NCBI RefSeq assembly: GCF_000003815.2
Contig: NC_049983.1
Span: forward strand, 16,508,856-16,572,855
Length of the DNA: 64,000 nucleotides
From: Branchiostoma floridae
Lineage: Eukaryota > Chordata > Leptocardii > Amphioxiformes > Branchiostomatidae
Reading direction: 5' to 3'
The notes below the pieces were generated by a model. The model saw nothing but the letters and a program-made list of their open reading frames with translations. It was not told where the DNA came from and did not search any database. Of this stretch, positions 44,231 to 59,539 are shown piece by piece (position 1 is the first letter of the stretch; the number at the start of each line of letters is the position of its first letter). The position numbers were made by a program, and so were the translations under genes.

Positions 44231-45605
44231 TTGACGTGTCGCCATGGTAACAACACACCATATATGGTCATCCCGACGGCTACCATTGGTTTCCCTTTAT
44301 AATCCTCAATTGTTGTCTTTCAGATTATGAATGGATGACAACTAAATGGGCGTGGTGTAAGATATGATATGGTACATGATATAAGTGGTATATGATTCAG
44401 AGGTGAAATTAGTGATGTAAGACAAATTTGATAATCAGTTGATTCCTGCTGAATTTGTTTACGACATTTGAGTAACATCATTCTGCAGCATATCAAGACG
44501 CTCCTGGCATGCCTTCTTTTTTTCTTTAATCAGGTTCGAGGTTCGTAGGGCCTGATGTTACCATCATGAAGATAAAGAGCGGCCCATAGCAATAACTGTA
44601 GCAGCTCTTCTCCCTAAGTCAGAAACATCAAGCTTAGGCAAGCTTGACTTCACTGACTCAATAGGCGAAGCAAGGTTACGAGGAAATTCCCTACCCCATT
44701 TTGACCGAAATGGTTTGATCCGCCCACACCGCACCATTAACGTGCCCGGAGTATGGCTCTCCCCAATCACAGGACCTCCATGTAATGTCCTATCCGAGGG
44801 ACGGCCCTAGCCGAAGCTAGGTACTCATTTTCATCTGAGTAAAGTCGTGAGTAAAGGCATGTAATGTGATTCGTGATCAAGATCGGTGACACGCAGCCGA
44901 ATTCGAACTCGAGACCTATAGTTCCCGAACCAATTACGCTGCAGCTGCGCTACGCGATCTCACTTTTATTTTTTAATTCTGTTTTTCAGGGTGGCCCAAC
45001 TCAGTGTAACAACACTGCTTTACAGTGGGGCCTTGGATAACACATAGTACATGACACATCGACACATAACATACAAATAACACAAAAGACCATTATCCAT
45101 AGTCAGTCCGGTCGTGAGGTATTCTTAATGTATTACATGGTGCATTTTTGTTATTTGGTTGTTTCATTTTGAGTTGCTCCGTGAAGTAATGTTGATGAAA
45201 CCCTTTGTTTCACATGCGACATAATTCTATCCAATTTTTCTGTTTTCGTTTTGCGTCACTGTTATATACGCAATGCTATAGCCTAAATTGAATGAAAACT
45301 TATTATATAGACACAGTGTCAACATTATCCCTGGTTGCCTTGTTTGTTTCTATATTCGATAACTGTATCAGGTTTGCAGTGGTATAATTAAGAAACCACC
45401 CAATAAAAGACGTTGACAACAAAGTGATATCACAACCACAACTTATACTGATTGGTTAAACCGAAAAATTTACATGTCATATGCATAGCCACGTGACTAA
45501 AATTACGTACACAAATAGCTAACAACTTCCGGGTTTAACCACCCAACATGGCGGAGAATTCTTACGTCATAGTCACGTGGGTGCGAACAACCAACCTATA
45601 GTTTC
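44231..45605. other. intergenic between convergent EF-hand and esterase genes
   Basis: Contains a tRNA-derived SINE (about 44545-44965) and otherwise AT-rich sequence. The two flanking genes are transcribed toward each other, so this region holds both 3' ends. Confidence 0.5.
44545..44965 (-). mobile_element. tRNA-derived SINE
   Basis: Read on the minus strand from about 44965, the head has an A-box-like GTAGCGCAGCTGCAGCGTAA and a B-box-like GAGTTCGAATTCGG at tRNA-like spacing, followed by an unrelated body of some 350 bases. The extent of the 3' end is uncertain. Confidence 0.55.
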
Positions 45606-48600
45606 CTAATGTCCGGCACCCGGGAAGTAGTTGTACACATGCGCCAATAGACCAGCGATGACGCACGCCACAACTGACGTCCCTACAAACGTGATAGCCC
45701 CAGACGTGGCGCCAGGGTTAGCACAAGTCTCACATTTGCACGTCTTCCCATCTAAAGATGGCGCCGTCTTCGTCCAGAAGAAAGTGTGTTTGGGTCGCAG
45801 GTTGGACTGTACCGAGTCGGAGGCCAGGTTGGCGGTGAGACGGAGGTACTGCTTGGTAGACGGCAGGTACTTGGGCCATTCTACCGGCAGGGTTGTGTCT
45901 GCTGGCGAGTTCGGGTTGCTGGGAAGAGATCATTCTTGATTAGCCATTATAATTGTAAAGATATAGATACATTGTATAAAAGCATTACTATCGATAACAA
46001 GCGGCCTACAGCTTCTAATGAATAAATAAAGGTTCAAACGAAACAAATACTAGTAACAAATACCATTCTATATGTTATGGCCCATAATTATGAAGGCGTA
46101 TAAATATATCGTTTTATCTGAGATTTACAAATGTACATTTTCTTGTCTTTCCGGGGAACATAGACCTTCGCAAATGTAAAGGTTGCGTGGCTCAATACAT
46201 AATTCGAATTTACCCGTTAGCCTTTATTCTAACTACTCCTTGTCACCTGCCGCTGACTCTACCCCTAGGCTGTGGCAGCCAGTGGCTGTACAGGTCAGAG
46301 CTGAGGACATTCCTGGCAAATTCTACATAAAATTAAAGCTCGACTCTTACCCTGTCTTGGCAAAGTTAGTCCAAAGCTTTATCATGGTTTGCATCAGGTT
46401 CTTCTCGTCGACAGTGGCGCGTTCCAAGAAGTCCGACGATGGAAAAATAAAGAAGTGGTTGTTTGCGTGTGAGGCACCGACTCCTGGCGGGAACGGTGAG
46501 TTCGACAGCCGATGGGCGAACTGGTACATGTAGGTCGTGTAGTTTCTCTGGACGTGATACCAAACAAAGTGCACCATCAGTGACATACAGTTGATACGTA
46601 AGAATACACCTGTGCTATAGCAGAGTGTGTGAACGATTCTCCTTGCATTCCGGCAAGTACTTGCACAATTGTGTGGCCCCAGGGCCAAGCAGAGATGGGC
46701 ACCACCCTATACACCTAAAGGTGTAGAAAACTCCTACTTTATCTGGTATCCTCATTTTAAAACCATTGTCCTACAGCTGCTTAGTCAGTATACATACAGG
46801 TTGCATAGGACAAGGGTTAACGGATGTTAAAACAGAAGGCAATACCTTACTGTTGATGGTCTTTCTGTTTTTGTTGTATTCCGTTCTTTCGGATAATATC
46901 ACTACACATACATACGAAACGTGTGAAAAATAACTCTTTTAGCTTTTCCTTCAATGGCTTATGCAAATATGGCACCGATATTGTAAGAATTTGAGTAAAA
47001 ATTGCAATATAATCACAAATAGTTGAGCTTGAAAAAGATGTATCAGTAACTATACGTACGAGGGGCGTTCAATAAGTAATGCCCCTGACTCACTTCCAGT
47101 TGTTTGATCTTAATGAAATTTTGCATTTGTAATGATTTATATCTCTATGAATTATGTTGCAAAAAACAGCTCTGAACTAATTGAGGTTTCTGATGTACTG
47201 GTGTTTGAACAGAGTCAGGTGTGAAATGGAACAGGTGTGAAATGGAGCCAGTTGAGTGTCGCGCAGTGATCCGGTTTTTGTATTTGAAAGGACGCAAACC
47301 AAAGAAGACTTTTGATGAAATGAAAGAAACTTATGGTGATGATGCCCCATCATATGACCTTGTAAAACGCTGGCATCGTGAACTTAAACATGGCCGTAAG
47401 TCTGTGGAAACAGCTCCCAAACCTGGTCGTCCCTCTTCTGCCATTGATGAGGCATCTGTTGGAGGACCAACCTGGGGTCTTCTATAAAAACGGTGCCCAG
47501 AGCTGCATCAAACGATGGAAGAAATGGGTGGTTCCTATATAGAGAACGACTAATAACTGTGCCAAGTTTCATTAATCTCCTGCTATGGGAAATGGGTCAG
47601 GGGCATTACTTATTGAACGCCCCTCGTATCAGGCTAAATTGAGTAAAAATATTGCTTGTACAGCTAAGAGAAGCATACCTTTGAATAGATGTTAGCTGTC
47701 TGTACTGTATTGGCTACGTAGGTGAAATCGCCGTACAAATCTACCAGAGACCTTCTCAGCGACGCAGGGTCTTCCTCATTCCACATGTCGTAGTCGTACG
47801 TAAGAGCTTCCAGGACATCCTGTCATGATTCAAGAAAAGTCTTCAATCACAGAAGTTGCAATCTACAGTGTATCAAATCATGACGTGTTGAATATTTGGT
47901 AGAACAACGGTTGTACCGTCTCGTACAGTTACAGTCACCATATACATGGCTACATAAGATTTATAAATATTTTGTGTGAAACGCATACACATAACATCGA
48001 GCAGATTAAAATNNNNNNNNNNNNNNNNNNNNNNNNNNNNNNNNNNNNNNNNNNNNNNNNNNNNNNNNNNNNNNNNNNNNNNNNNNNNNNNNNNNNNNNN
48101 NNNNNNNNNNNNNNNNNNNNNNNNNNNNNNNNNNNNNNNNNNGAATTGACTTTGTTCCTGGAGACATCTAATTGCATTCTGCATATTGATTACCTTTCAA
48201 TATACATTTTCACAAAATATCTGATATATAGTAGTCTGTGAAAGGCTACAAGCATTAGTCCAAAGTGCTCTGCTCAGTCCCATTTTAATCTGCTCGATGT
48301 TACATATCTTCTTATTACCTCCACGTACAAAGGTTTTGTTTTTGGTGTGGCTGTGTATTTGCTTGTTAGCCTGTTGTAAGTTTTATGCTGTAGATTGGTA
48401 GGAAGTGAAGGGGAGGATAATGTAATCGTAGACTGACAGGAAGTGGAGCTTAAATTTGAGGTCAAGATGATCTCCTGCAGACTAGTTTCCACATCCTAGT
48501 TTGGAATACACACAGGATGTTAGGCCATAAGTCCAAAATACGCCCCAAATAAAGCGGCTATCTTATTTTCTGTATTTCTGCTATTTGCAGTTCTTGTTTC

Positions 48601-51600
48601 ATGAGAGTAAGCTTAAGTGGACAGAATACATTCGACAGATTGAGTTAGATATTCATAATTGTGAATAAATTCAAAGAATAAATTCACAAAAACTAAAAAT
48701 ATTTCTTGGGGGTATGAAATGTTCGACTTCTTGTGTGACGAATAGTATGCAGGGTTTGAAAATACATTTTCATTTACACCTGCAAAAAGACTGAGTTATT
48801 TGTTTAGTCCATACAATTTAAGCTTAAAAGTCAAACGTACCTTACAAATTCACAGTTGAACCATTCAATATGGACAATGCAGTCTTACTTCAATCACACA
48901 CTAACCTCCGTAAAGAAACCGGGAAAGGTAACTTGAAGTAGACCTTTGACCATCGGTACGTTGTTCACAGCTAAAAATCCCGGATCTCCAAAGAGGTATC
49001 CCCCTTCGTCGTCGTTGCTACCGAGGAGTAAGTCGCGGTTCTGTAAGGCCCCAGACTCCAGAAGATGTAAGGGCTCTTCCGGAATAAAGTCTCCGTCGAT
49101 GACGGGTGCCCAGTATCTCAGGGGTGGCGTTCCTATAGTGTCGGTGCACGTCATTCAATAAACACGTTCGCGGTTCAGAGTACGCATGTGCAGCGACATG
49201 AATTGTGGGTAATATGATTTGAAAACAATTCTCATCTCGACAATTGTCTCAATTTGTGCAACAATGTCCAGTGTGATTTCTGAAATACTCTTCAGGACTA
49301 GGACCTCATACTATCATATACTGTAAATGCAGAAACTTTCGCGATTTTCGCCGCTTCACCGGTGCACCGCGAACTTTTAAAAACACCGCGAACATTTCCA
49401 GTCAAAAGAGTCTACAGTGTATGGTGCTACCGCGAACTTAAAACCAACGCCAAAAGTCCTTTTTCCCGCGGCATCGCCAAAAGTATATAAGAAGTTCGCG
49501 TGACCTCAATTACTTACTAACAAATGAGACTTACCTGTAAATGTAGCAGCGGCGTTGGTGAGTTGGACAGGGTCCGCCGCCCTGAGGTCCGTCACCATAC
49601 CAGCCGGGTCATCGCCAGTACAGTTCATCACGTTACAGAGTTTTCTGACTGACTCCAGGGGATGGTAGTTGATGGTACCTGGTCCTGTAGCAACGCCGCT
49701 TTCACAGATCACCCGGCTGAACAGTCCGTTATTTTTGGGAGACAGCATCTGGTGACTTACCGCGATGGACCCCGCGCTTAGGCCATACAACGTGATGCTG
49801 CAGAAGAGTAGAGTAAGTCATGCTGATGAAGTTTTAGACACCCAGGTAATAAGATGCGCCAAATACCAATTACTTATTACAAGCAACAGGGTATGATTTT
49901 GTAACGTCTGACCGTTTCCAACATCATATACAGTTGCTTGAGTAAGTACGGCATAACTTGTTGTTGGCCATGCGATGAAAATAAACTAGAGATGCACGTC
50001 TTTGCACCTTTAGCAAATGACGTTGTCCTTTACGAACGACGTATTATAAAAGTTTCTTATCGATAATGTAAATCAGGTTTTCAAGAAATTTCTTCAGAAA
50101 TTACGGTATTCGTTTCTCTCATGTGTATAATATATGTAATGCGTATAATGGTTAGGGGCGTTAAAATTCTCTCGGACTCGGGGATCCACTTCTCGATCTC
50201 GATCTCGGTGTGAGAGGATCAAACTAAGGGTTCTGTTCTTCTGCAGCTTGTTCACGGTATACAAACCTGCTGCGTTGCACCTGGAGGCGGTTTACCAGTG
50301 ATGCTGTGTAACAGTGGGGTTCAAGGACTGCTAAACTGACCACGCAGGACGGCTTTAAGCCTTTTGGCGTAACTAGCTGTTTATCGTCTGGGTTTGTGAT
50401 CTGGTGGCCCGGATTTGGCGCGGGTCTCCAATCCGGGAGTCAGGGCATTGTTTATCTCTATATCTACTCCTTTCTTACAGTTGAACAAACAAACAAACAA
50501 ACAAACAAACAAACAAACAAAAATGCCGAAACAGACCTATCTGGATCCCCGCCGAAGTTGTGGATGTTCTCCTTCACCCAGACGATGGCTGCCCGCTGGT
50601 CCATGAGTCCGTAGTTTCCCGGGGAGTTCCGGTCCCCCGTGCTGAGGAACCCGAACACGTTCAGCCGGTAGTTCATCGCAACCACGATGACGTCACCAAC
50701 CGCCGCCAACCAGTCCGCCCCTTCTTCTTTGTTGCCCGATCCGGATTGAAATCTGTTGGGTAAAATGATTTTTTTCATTGTCGCGAAAAAGACAAAGTAT
50801 ATAGATATCTACACAGCGGCGCCGCTTTCAGGCCGCGGTATTCAAGTTGTATATTCAAGTCCGTGTGAGGTCTGCATGGAATTCTCAGCTTCTACAAGGC
50901 TCCACAATTCGCTGAAAAATAATAGAAATTGGACAAAAAATACCATATAATATACAGATAACATTTGACAACTAACTCCTCTGTCATGCTATGTGTCTAC
51001 ACTGTGCTAGTATATTGTCCTACTCGTGTGACCCAACCTTAAGGTGTGTTCATAACTTCATATATCAAAGTCCGTATAAGGCTCCACGGAGGGTGGAAAA
51101 AAATAGAAATTTGATAAGTATAGCCAGATAACCTGCGGCCGCAGTTTCCTGGTCGAAATCCATACTACTTGGACAGGCAACTCCTCTGGTATGTTATATG
51201 TCTATATTGTTCACATTTCCACTATTTTCTATTTTCCAGTGACTAGTGGAGCCCGGTAGGGGCTAATAAATTCCATACGGACCTCAAACGGACTTGAATA
51301 TACACACACATGTGAACCTGACTTAAATATATCGTATCGCACAATTAACGAATGCGTTTATAAGTTGTGTTGAAATGAAATTGACAGCTCAGAAAGTGAC
51401 ATGCCCAGCTAAATAGCCGTTTTATACTTAAGACCATCTTAAGTCCTTTAACTAAATTTACATTATACAAACGTTTAAACAATGCAAACAAATGGGAAAC
51501 AACTTACGCCCCTCCGTGTATATACACCACCACAGACAACACTTGTGACTGTGCCCCCTGTTGTGGGACCCACACGTTCAGATACAGACAGTCCTCTGAC

Positions 51601-51890
51601 ATGGGCCCGCCGGGAGAGGTCTGTACGCACTCGTTGCCGAAGACCGACGCATTCCTGACGCCTTCCCAGGATTGCACAGGCTGGGGAGGGCTGAAGCGGA
51701 GGTTTCCCGTCGGCGGGGCGGCATAGGGGATACCGAAGTAGTTCTCCACCGTCCGCCCGTCCGCGACACTGGTGAACCCCGCGATGTCCCCGGACGCGGT
51801 GGTTCGGGTTGGACTGTCCTGGCCAGATACGCTGGTCAGAACAACCACCAGCAGCATGAACAGAAAACTAAACCGCCTGCACTCCTCCAT
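45606..51890 (-). CDS. carboxylesterase/cholinesterase-like enzyme with C-terminal hydrophobic anchor, 7 exons, complete
   Basis: Exons: 51890..51508, 50752..50537, 49797..49535, 49132..48906, 47819..47679, 46547..46351, 45918..45606. All junctions are GT-AG and phase-consistent, giving 579 residues. A signal peptide ([15 protein letters not shown]) is followed by the type-B esterase landmarks: [38 protein letters not shown]. The nucleophile elbow is GLSAGS, so Ser is kept but the usual preceding Glu is Leu. The acid is in GSNDDEGG and the base in GASHANN, so the Ser-acid-His triad is complete. The end is GNPN, WPKYLP, then a hydrophobic tail ([20 protein letters not shown]), suggesting a membrane or GPI anchor. 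A secreted or surface ester hydrolase is expected; a specific acetylcholinesterase identity is not supported. Introns hold a deleted mariner, repeats and a 130 N gap. Confidence 0.85.
47059..47626 (+). mobile_element. mariner-like element, internally deleted
   Basis: 568 bp with long perfect terminal inverted repeats (CGAGGGGCGTTCAATAAGTA..., continuing ATGCCCCTGAC) and TA on both sides. The internal frame from 47242 encodes the mariner N-terminal helix-turn-helix region ([43 protein letters not shown]) and then breaks off; the catalytic DDD part is absent. It sits in the esterase intron between exons 5 and 6 and could only be moved in trans. Confidence 0.85.
48013..48142. other. assembly gap (130 N)
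   Basis: Run of Ns in the esterase intron between exons 4 and 5. Confidence 0.95.
48316..48724. repeat. interspersed repeat with TACCTCCA ends, copy 2
   Basis: Left end ttacctccacgtacaaagg with tttttggtgtg, right end atatttcttgggggtatgaa followed by cgacttcttg, matching the family copy at 41779-42517 but shorter and more diverged. Confidence 0.45.
49317..49500. repeat. GCGAA-rich foldback repeat, copy 2
   Basis: Shares the start tactgtaaatgcagaaa and the central phrase acagtgtatggtgctaccgcg with the copy at 27903-28091. It ends about 35 bases from the donor of esterase exon 3 at 49535. Confidence 0.65.
50485..50522. repeat. (CAAA)n tract
   Basis: About nine CAAA units, ending 15 bases from the donor of esterase exon 2. 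It may be the tail of a short interspersed element occupying about 50150-50520, which contains a B-box-like ggttcaagg, but this is uncertain. Confidence 0.6.
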
Positions 51891-53344
51891 TTTTACAGGG
51901 GACCGACTGCTCTGGGTATTAGATGTTAAAGCACTATATTGGCCATGGACTTTGACTTAGTTAACCCACCTATCAGATGGTTTGAACGGCAATGCAAACA
52001 TATAGTGAGCGTAATGTGTACATCGTGCCCGCCCTGTGATCGCACACTACAGTATTCTAATACCTCCGGTGACTTAATTGTGAGTTTGTGTATCATCTCA
52101 AAACAAAATCAACAACGTGTTGTTGTTTATTTTACAAACATCATTGGATAGATCTATCATTGCAACTTGTAGGAATTTGACATCTAACATCATGGTATCG
52201 CCCTTCCATTTTTAACAAACCAGCATGGCGGCTGAGAGGGCAAACACCAGACCTTATACCAAAATAACTCGGTGCAGGGAGTCTATGTTTTCGGTGTTTT
52301 TGACATTTTGTTTGTGTTAGTGTTTGTCCGTAGACGTAGTTATTTGAACACACTACAGGTCAGTGAGTGGGACACAGAGATAAACACACACGCGGCGTCG
52401 GAAAACGAAGCCAATTTGGCAAACATTAAACACGCCCCAGCTAATTATAACTGCCCATCATGATTAGTGGTTCAGCCAATGATATAGCTTGACAATTTAT
52501 AAATCAAACTATTGGCTGCGTGTCCGTAAAATATTTGCGTTGCTAAAGTTTTTTTTTTTTTATTATTTTGCATTTTGGGAGGGACTATGGTACTATGGAA
52601 ACTAGATCAAGACTTTTAGCCAGGGCCGACAGCCAAGGCAGGTCTGAATTGCTGCATTGCTTTTCCGTTGATTATATGATACTAATTATCTAATCTTTTG
52701 TTTTCAAAATCAGTGTGGTTTGGGAGAAAAACTAAACAGGAGCTGATCCTATAGATAAGTTGGTATGTTTGACTCATTGACATGGTTTTTAATTTATTAT
52801 ATCCGCCGCATGAAAAAGGTGCTTAGTTGCCAGTTGAGGTCATAAACAGTCCAGGTCATCGGGTCAAAGTAAAATTCATATTACATAAGTAAGATTTACA
52901 TACATCTGTATTTTCAATTTACTAGTCAAGAATCACATTTATATTATTCAAAACCTTCTTTGCATAACTAATGAACTACAATTTTTACAAATGACATGTG
53001 GAACTCACAATATTTCATAATGTAATAAGATCTGCGAATTACCTTTCGCTTCAATTTACAATTGCAGATGATGCACAATGACAAGCGGCAACAACTTGAG
53101 TTTGAGATGTATGTGAAAATTTTATTTACTAAATCAACTAAAATCACAATGTATGACAGACTTCGTTACTGCAATGTATGGAAGTTTTGGCTACCCCACT
53201 ATCTCTATTTTTCCAACAGCTAGCCCACATAAAACCAGTTTGAACCAGTCAAAACCACATCACTAATACAACTGAGGTCACATGTACAATTTTTAGCCAG
53301 CAAATGCCTTCATCCACCAATCCTTGCTAAAGCCAACAAGACCT
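51891..53344. other. intergenic, esterase 5' side
   Basis: Upstream of the esterase start; includes a possible promoter but no TATA placement can be defended. A poly-T run lies at about 52549-52561. No coding exon recognised. Confidence 0.4.
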
Positions 53345-53518
53345 AATCTCCAAGCAGATTCCCGGTGACATATAAGATAGTACAAAAGCCAGCAAAGGAG
53401 TATAGTTGGCAAGTGTGAGTCTGCCACCTACCGGTGCCTGTTTGACTCCCTTTGGCCGGCTATACTCCTTGGCCAGCTTTGATACTATCTTAAGGCACCG
53501 TAGGATCTGCTTGGAGAC
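53345..53518. mobile_element. foldback MITE, 'AATCTCCAAGCAGATC' family, copy 2
   Basis: Terminal AATCTCCAAGCAGATTCCCG and complement TCTCCAAGCAGATCCTACGG, inner arms sharing CCAGCAAAGGAGTATAG / CTATACTCCTTGGCCAGC. Same family as 28585-28754. Confidence 0.7.
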
Positions 53519-53812
53519 TACAAAAGACCTTTTACAGATATGGCACATATTGCCAGTCTAAATTGATATGGCAACACAACCTTCAAATTAAAGGAGCATG
53601 TTCTTTGCATCATCATAGAATATAATTGTTTTGTGGCTGAATTTCTACATTTGTTTTCTGTAATATTAAAACATTTTTAACTGATTCTAGTTTCCTGCTT
53701 TGAAAACATTTTTAAGAGCTAAACAGAATAAATAGATTGTGGAGTTTGTTACTACCTCTGCGACTCACACTACCGAAGTCTAAGCCCCATACAAGGTGAA
53801 CATACCTTTCCC

Positions 53813-54173
53813 CATTGCAGTTTCATAATGACAGGTTGTACAGTGTATAACAATTTCATACACAAGTTTACGACAGCTTTCTGGGCTGGCTGTTGGACAG
53901 GGTGGTTCAAAAGTCTTGTTCCAGACACTTTGCCCAGACAGGACTTCTGCATCACCCTGTAAATGATATACCGATCGGAAATGCCCCTGTGGCATCGCCA
54001 AAAAATAACCCTACCTGCTGTGTACTTCTGAAGAGGGATGTACAATGAGGTTGCGAAATTTGCCAAACTTGCATTTTTGGTCCAAGAGGCCTTTCTATTA
54101 CTTTCGGTATGTCTTTAGGCAACTCCATTGTGACAACAAATTTTTCTAAATGCCTTTCTGTGCTCTTCTTCAG
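53813..54173 (-). CDS. possible two-exon gene fragment, Cys-containing, unknown
   Basis: A frame ending at a good donor (CAG|GTAGGG, about 54016) encodes VVTMELPKDIPKVIERPLGP and WQISQPHCTSLF. A second segment (about 53957..53813) opens with atttacag|GGTGATGC and ends GGGGAAAG|GTATGT, encoding DAEVLSGQSVWNKTF, CRKLVYEIVIHCTTCHYE. Its Cys spacing suggests an extracellular domain, but I do not recognise it, the 5' acceptor is weak and no further exons were found. It may be a decayed or partial gene. Confidence 0.3.
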
Positions 54174-54239
54174 ATGTACACAAGTACCAAGAATGTACTT
54201 CTTCAGGTATAGACATGTGTGAATACAAGACAACTTATA

Positions 54240-55668
54240 CTACTAGGACATCCCTTACATAAACATTAGATCTAGATTCACTTACTTTTCTTGATCATCT
54301 CAGTTCATGGCCCTATAGTACTTTCTTTTTCACAATGATGATAAAATGCAAAAAGTACAGGATCTTAATTCAAACCCTTTGAATACATATTCTTGCATTT
54401 TCATAGGGAGCAATGGGGGGTAGGCTAGGCTTACAACATATATTGTTTCTTTTACTATTGCAAGCAAAGTTTAGGAACATGGGAAAATAATAGAACAGAG
54501 TGATGACTTTGCACTTTTGTTAATTGTGATAAGTATCCTTTCCGTCTATCATGTATAACATTTGTATGCAGACATATGGGTCACAACTACCAAAACATAA
54601 GGAATGTCCTCTCCACGTACAACTGAATGTCAAAGTCCATTATGTGCTCTAGTCATGGTGCCAAACCGATCATAGCAGATGATTCGTACAACAGAACATT
54701 CACCAGAAAAGGAGAAGCTGAACCAAGCAGATGATTCGTACAACTGTACATTCACGGTCACTTCATAACAAACTAAAAATTTCTAAAAATTAGCGTTAAG
54801 CTGGGCAGGTGAAAGTGTTAGGAATTAAAAATTGGTCTATGTTAGGAACTGTCAATTTTAAGTTGTACAATGTTTTATTTTGGAAAAAAATAAACTTCAT
54901 TCAAGTCAAGGACACCAAAACCATACAAGCCTAAAACACAAATAGCAAAATTGAAGTTAATTCAGATGGCCAGATATATAAGATGTAACATACTGTTTTT
55001 TTGTCATTTGCAGGCAGATAAATAAGAATAGCTACAATTGTAAAAGCAAACAATTGTGATATTCATGAGATAATGAAAGTAATTCATAATAACATTAAGA
55101 AAGAAAAAACAATGTATCTTTATTTAACGCCTAATGTCATTTCTTTGTAGAAAGAGGGTCAAGATGGCCAGGTTGGAAAATCTGTGACTTTTTTTTAGTA
55201 TTTTTTATTGTTAATATCGGCCCACATGAACTATTTGCATAGTCCTTTTGGGGAAAAGTCAAGAGCTTTGTAACCATTCTTATATAATAAGTAATAGTTA
55301 ATAATGTTAAGTACCATGTTAATTTAACTCAGGCTGAAACTACAGTAACTGCTAGCTCGCACTATACACTAAAACTCGGGTCTGTTCTGCATTTCTAATT
55401 CTCTGAATCTTCTACAAATGTTCTTGCACAATTTTTCCTTTCCATTGTACGTGAAAGCAAAACACGAGAAAGAAAGTAAAAAGAATTGGGCCACATTTAC
55501 AATTTTTCACTCTTTCTAGCCAATAGCAACATACGTTTTTCTTATTCTTCTGGTATTCGAGAACAAGGGCCATGATATATCTACTAGGAGTCTACCCAAG
55601 AAATGTACATGAATTGGTTCATAGTTAGGAGGACAGTATGTCTATATATGGCATTGTGTGGGTGGGGT
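54240..55668. other. intergenic, AT-rich
   Basis: No coding exon recognised. A short duplicated phrase (gcagatgattcgtacaac) occurs near 54677 and 54728. Confidence 0.45.
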
Positions 55669-59423
<3,755 letters not shown>

Positions 59424-59535
59424 CCTGAAGGGTTAATCAGCTGATGTGTCACTCAGCTTTTGGCATAACACACCAGTTCCTACTTCCTAGCTACTGTCAT
59501 ATCAATTATCATTCATTGTATCAGATCTAAACATA
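59424..59535. repeat. direct repeat flanking the LINE, left copy
   Basis: Contains tgtcactcagcttttggcat and aacacaccagttcctact, repeated at about 61513-61615 on the other side of the LINE. Confidence 0.7.
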
Positions 59536-59539
59536 CCTA

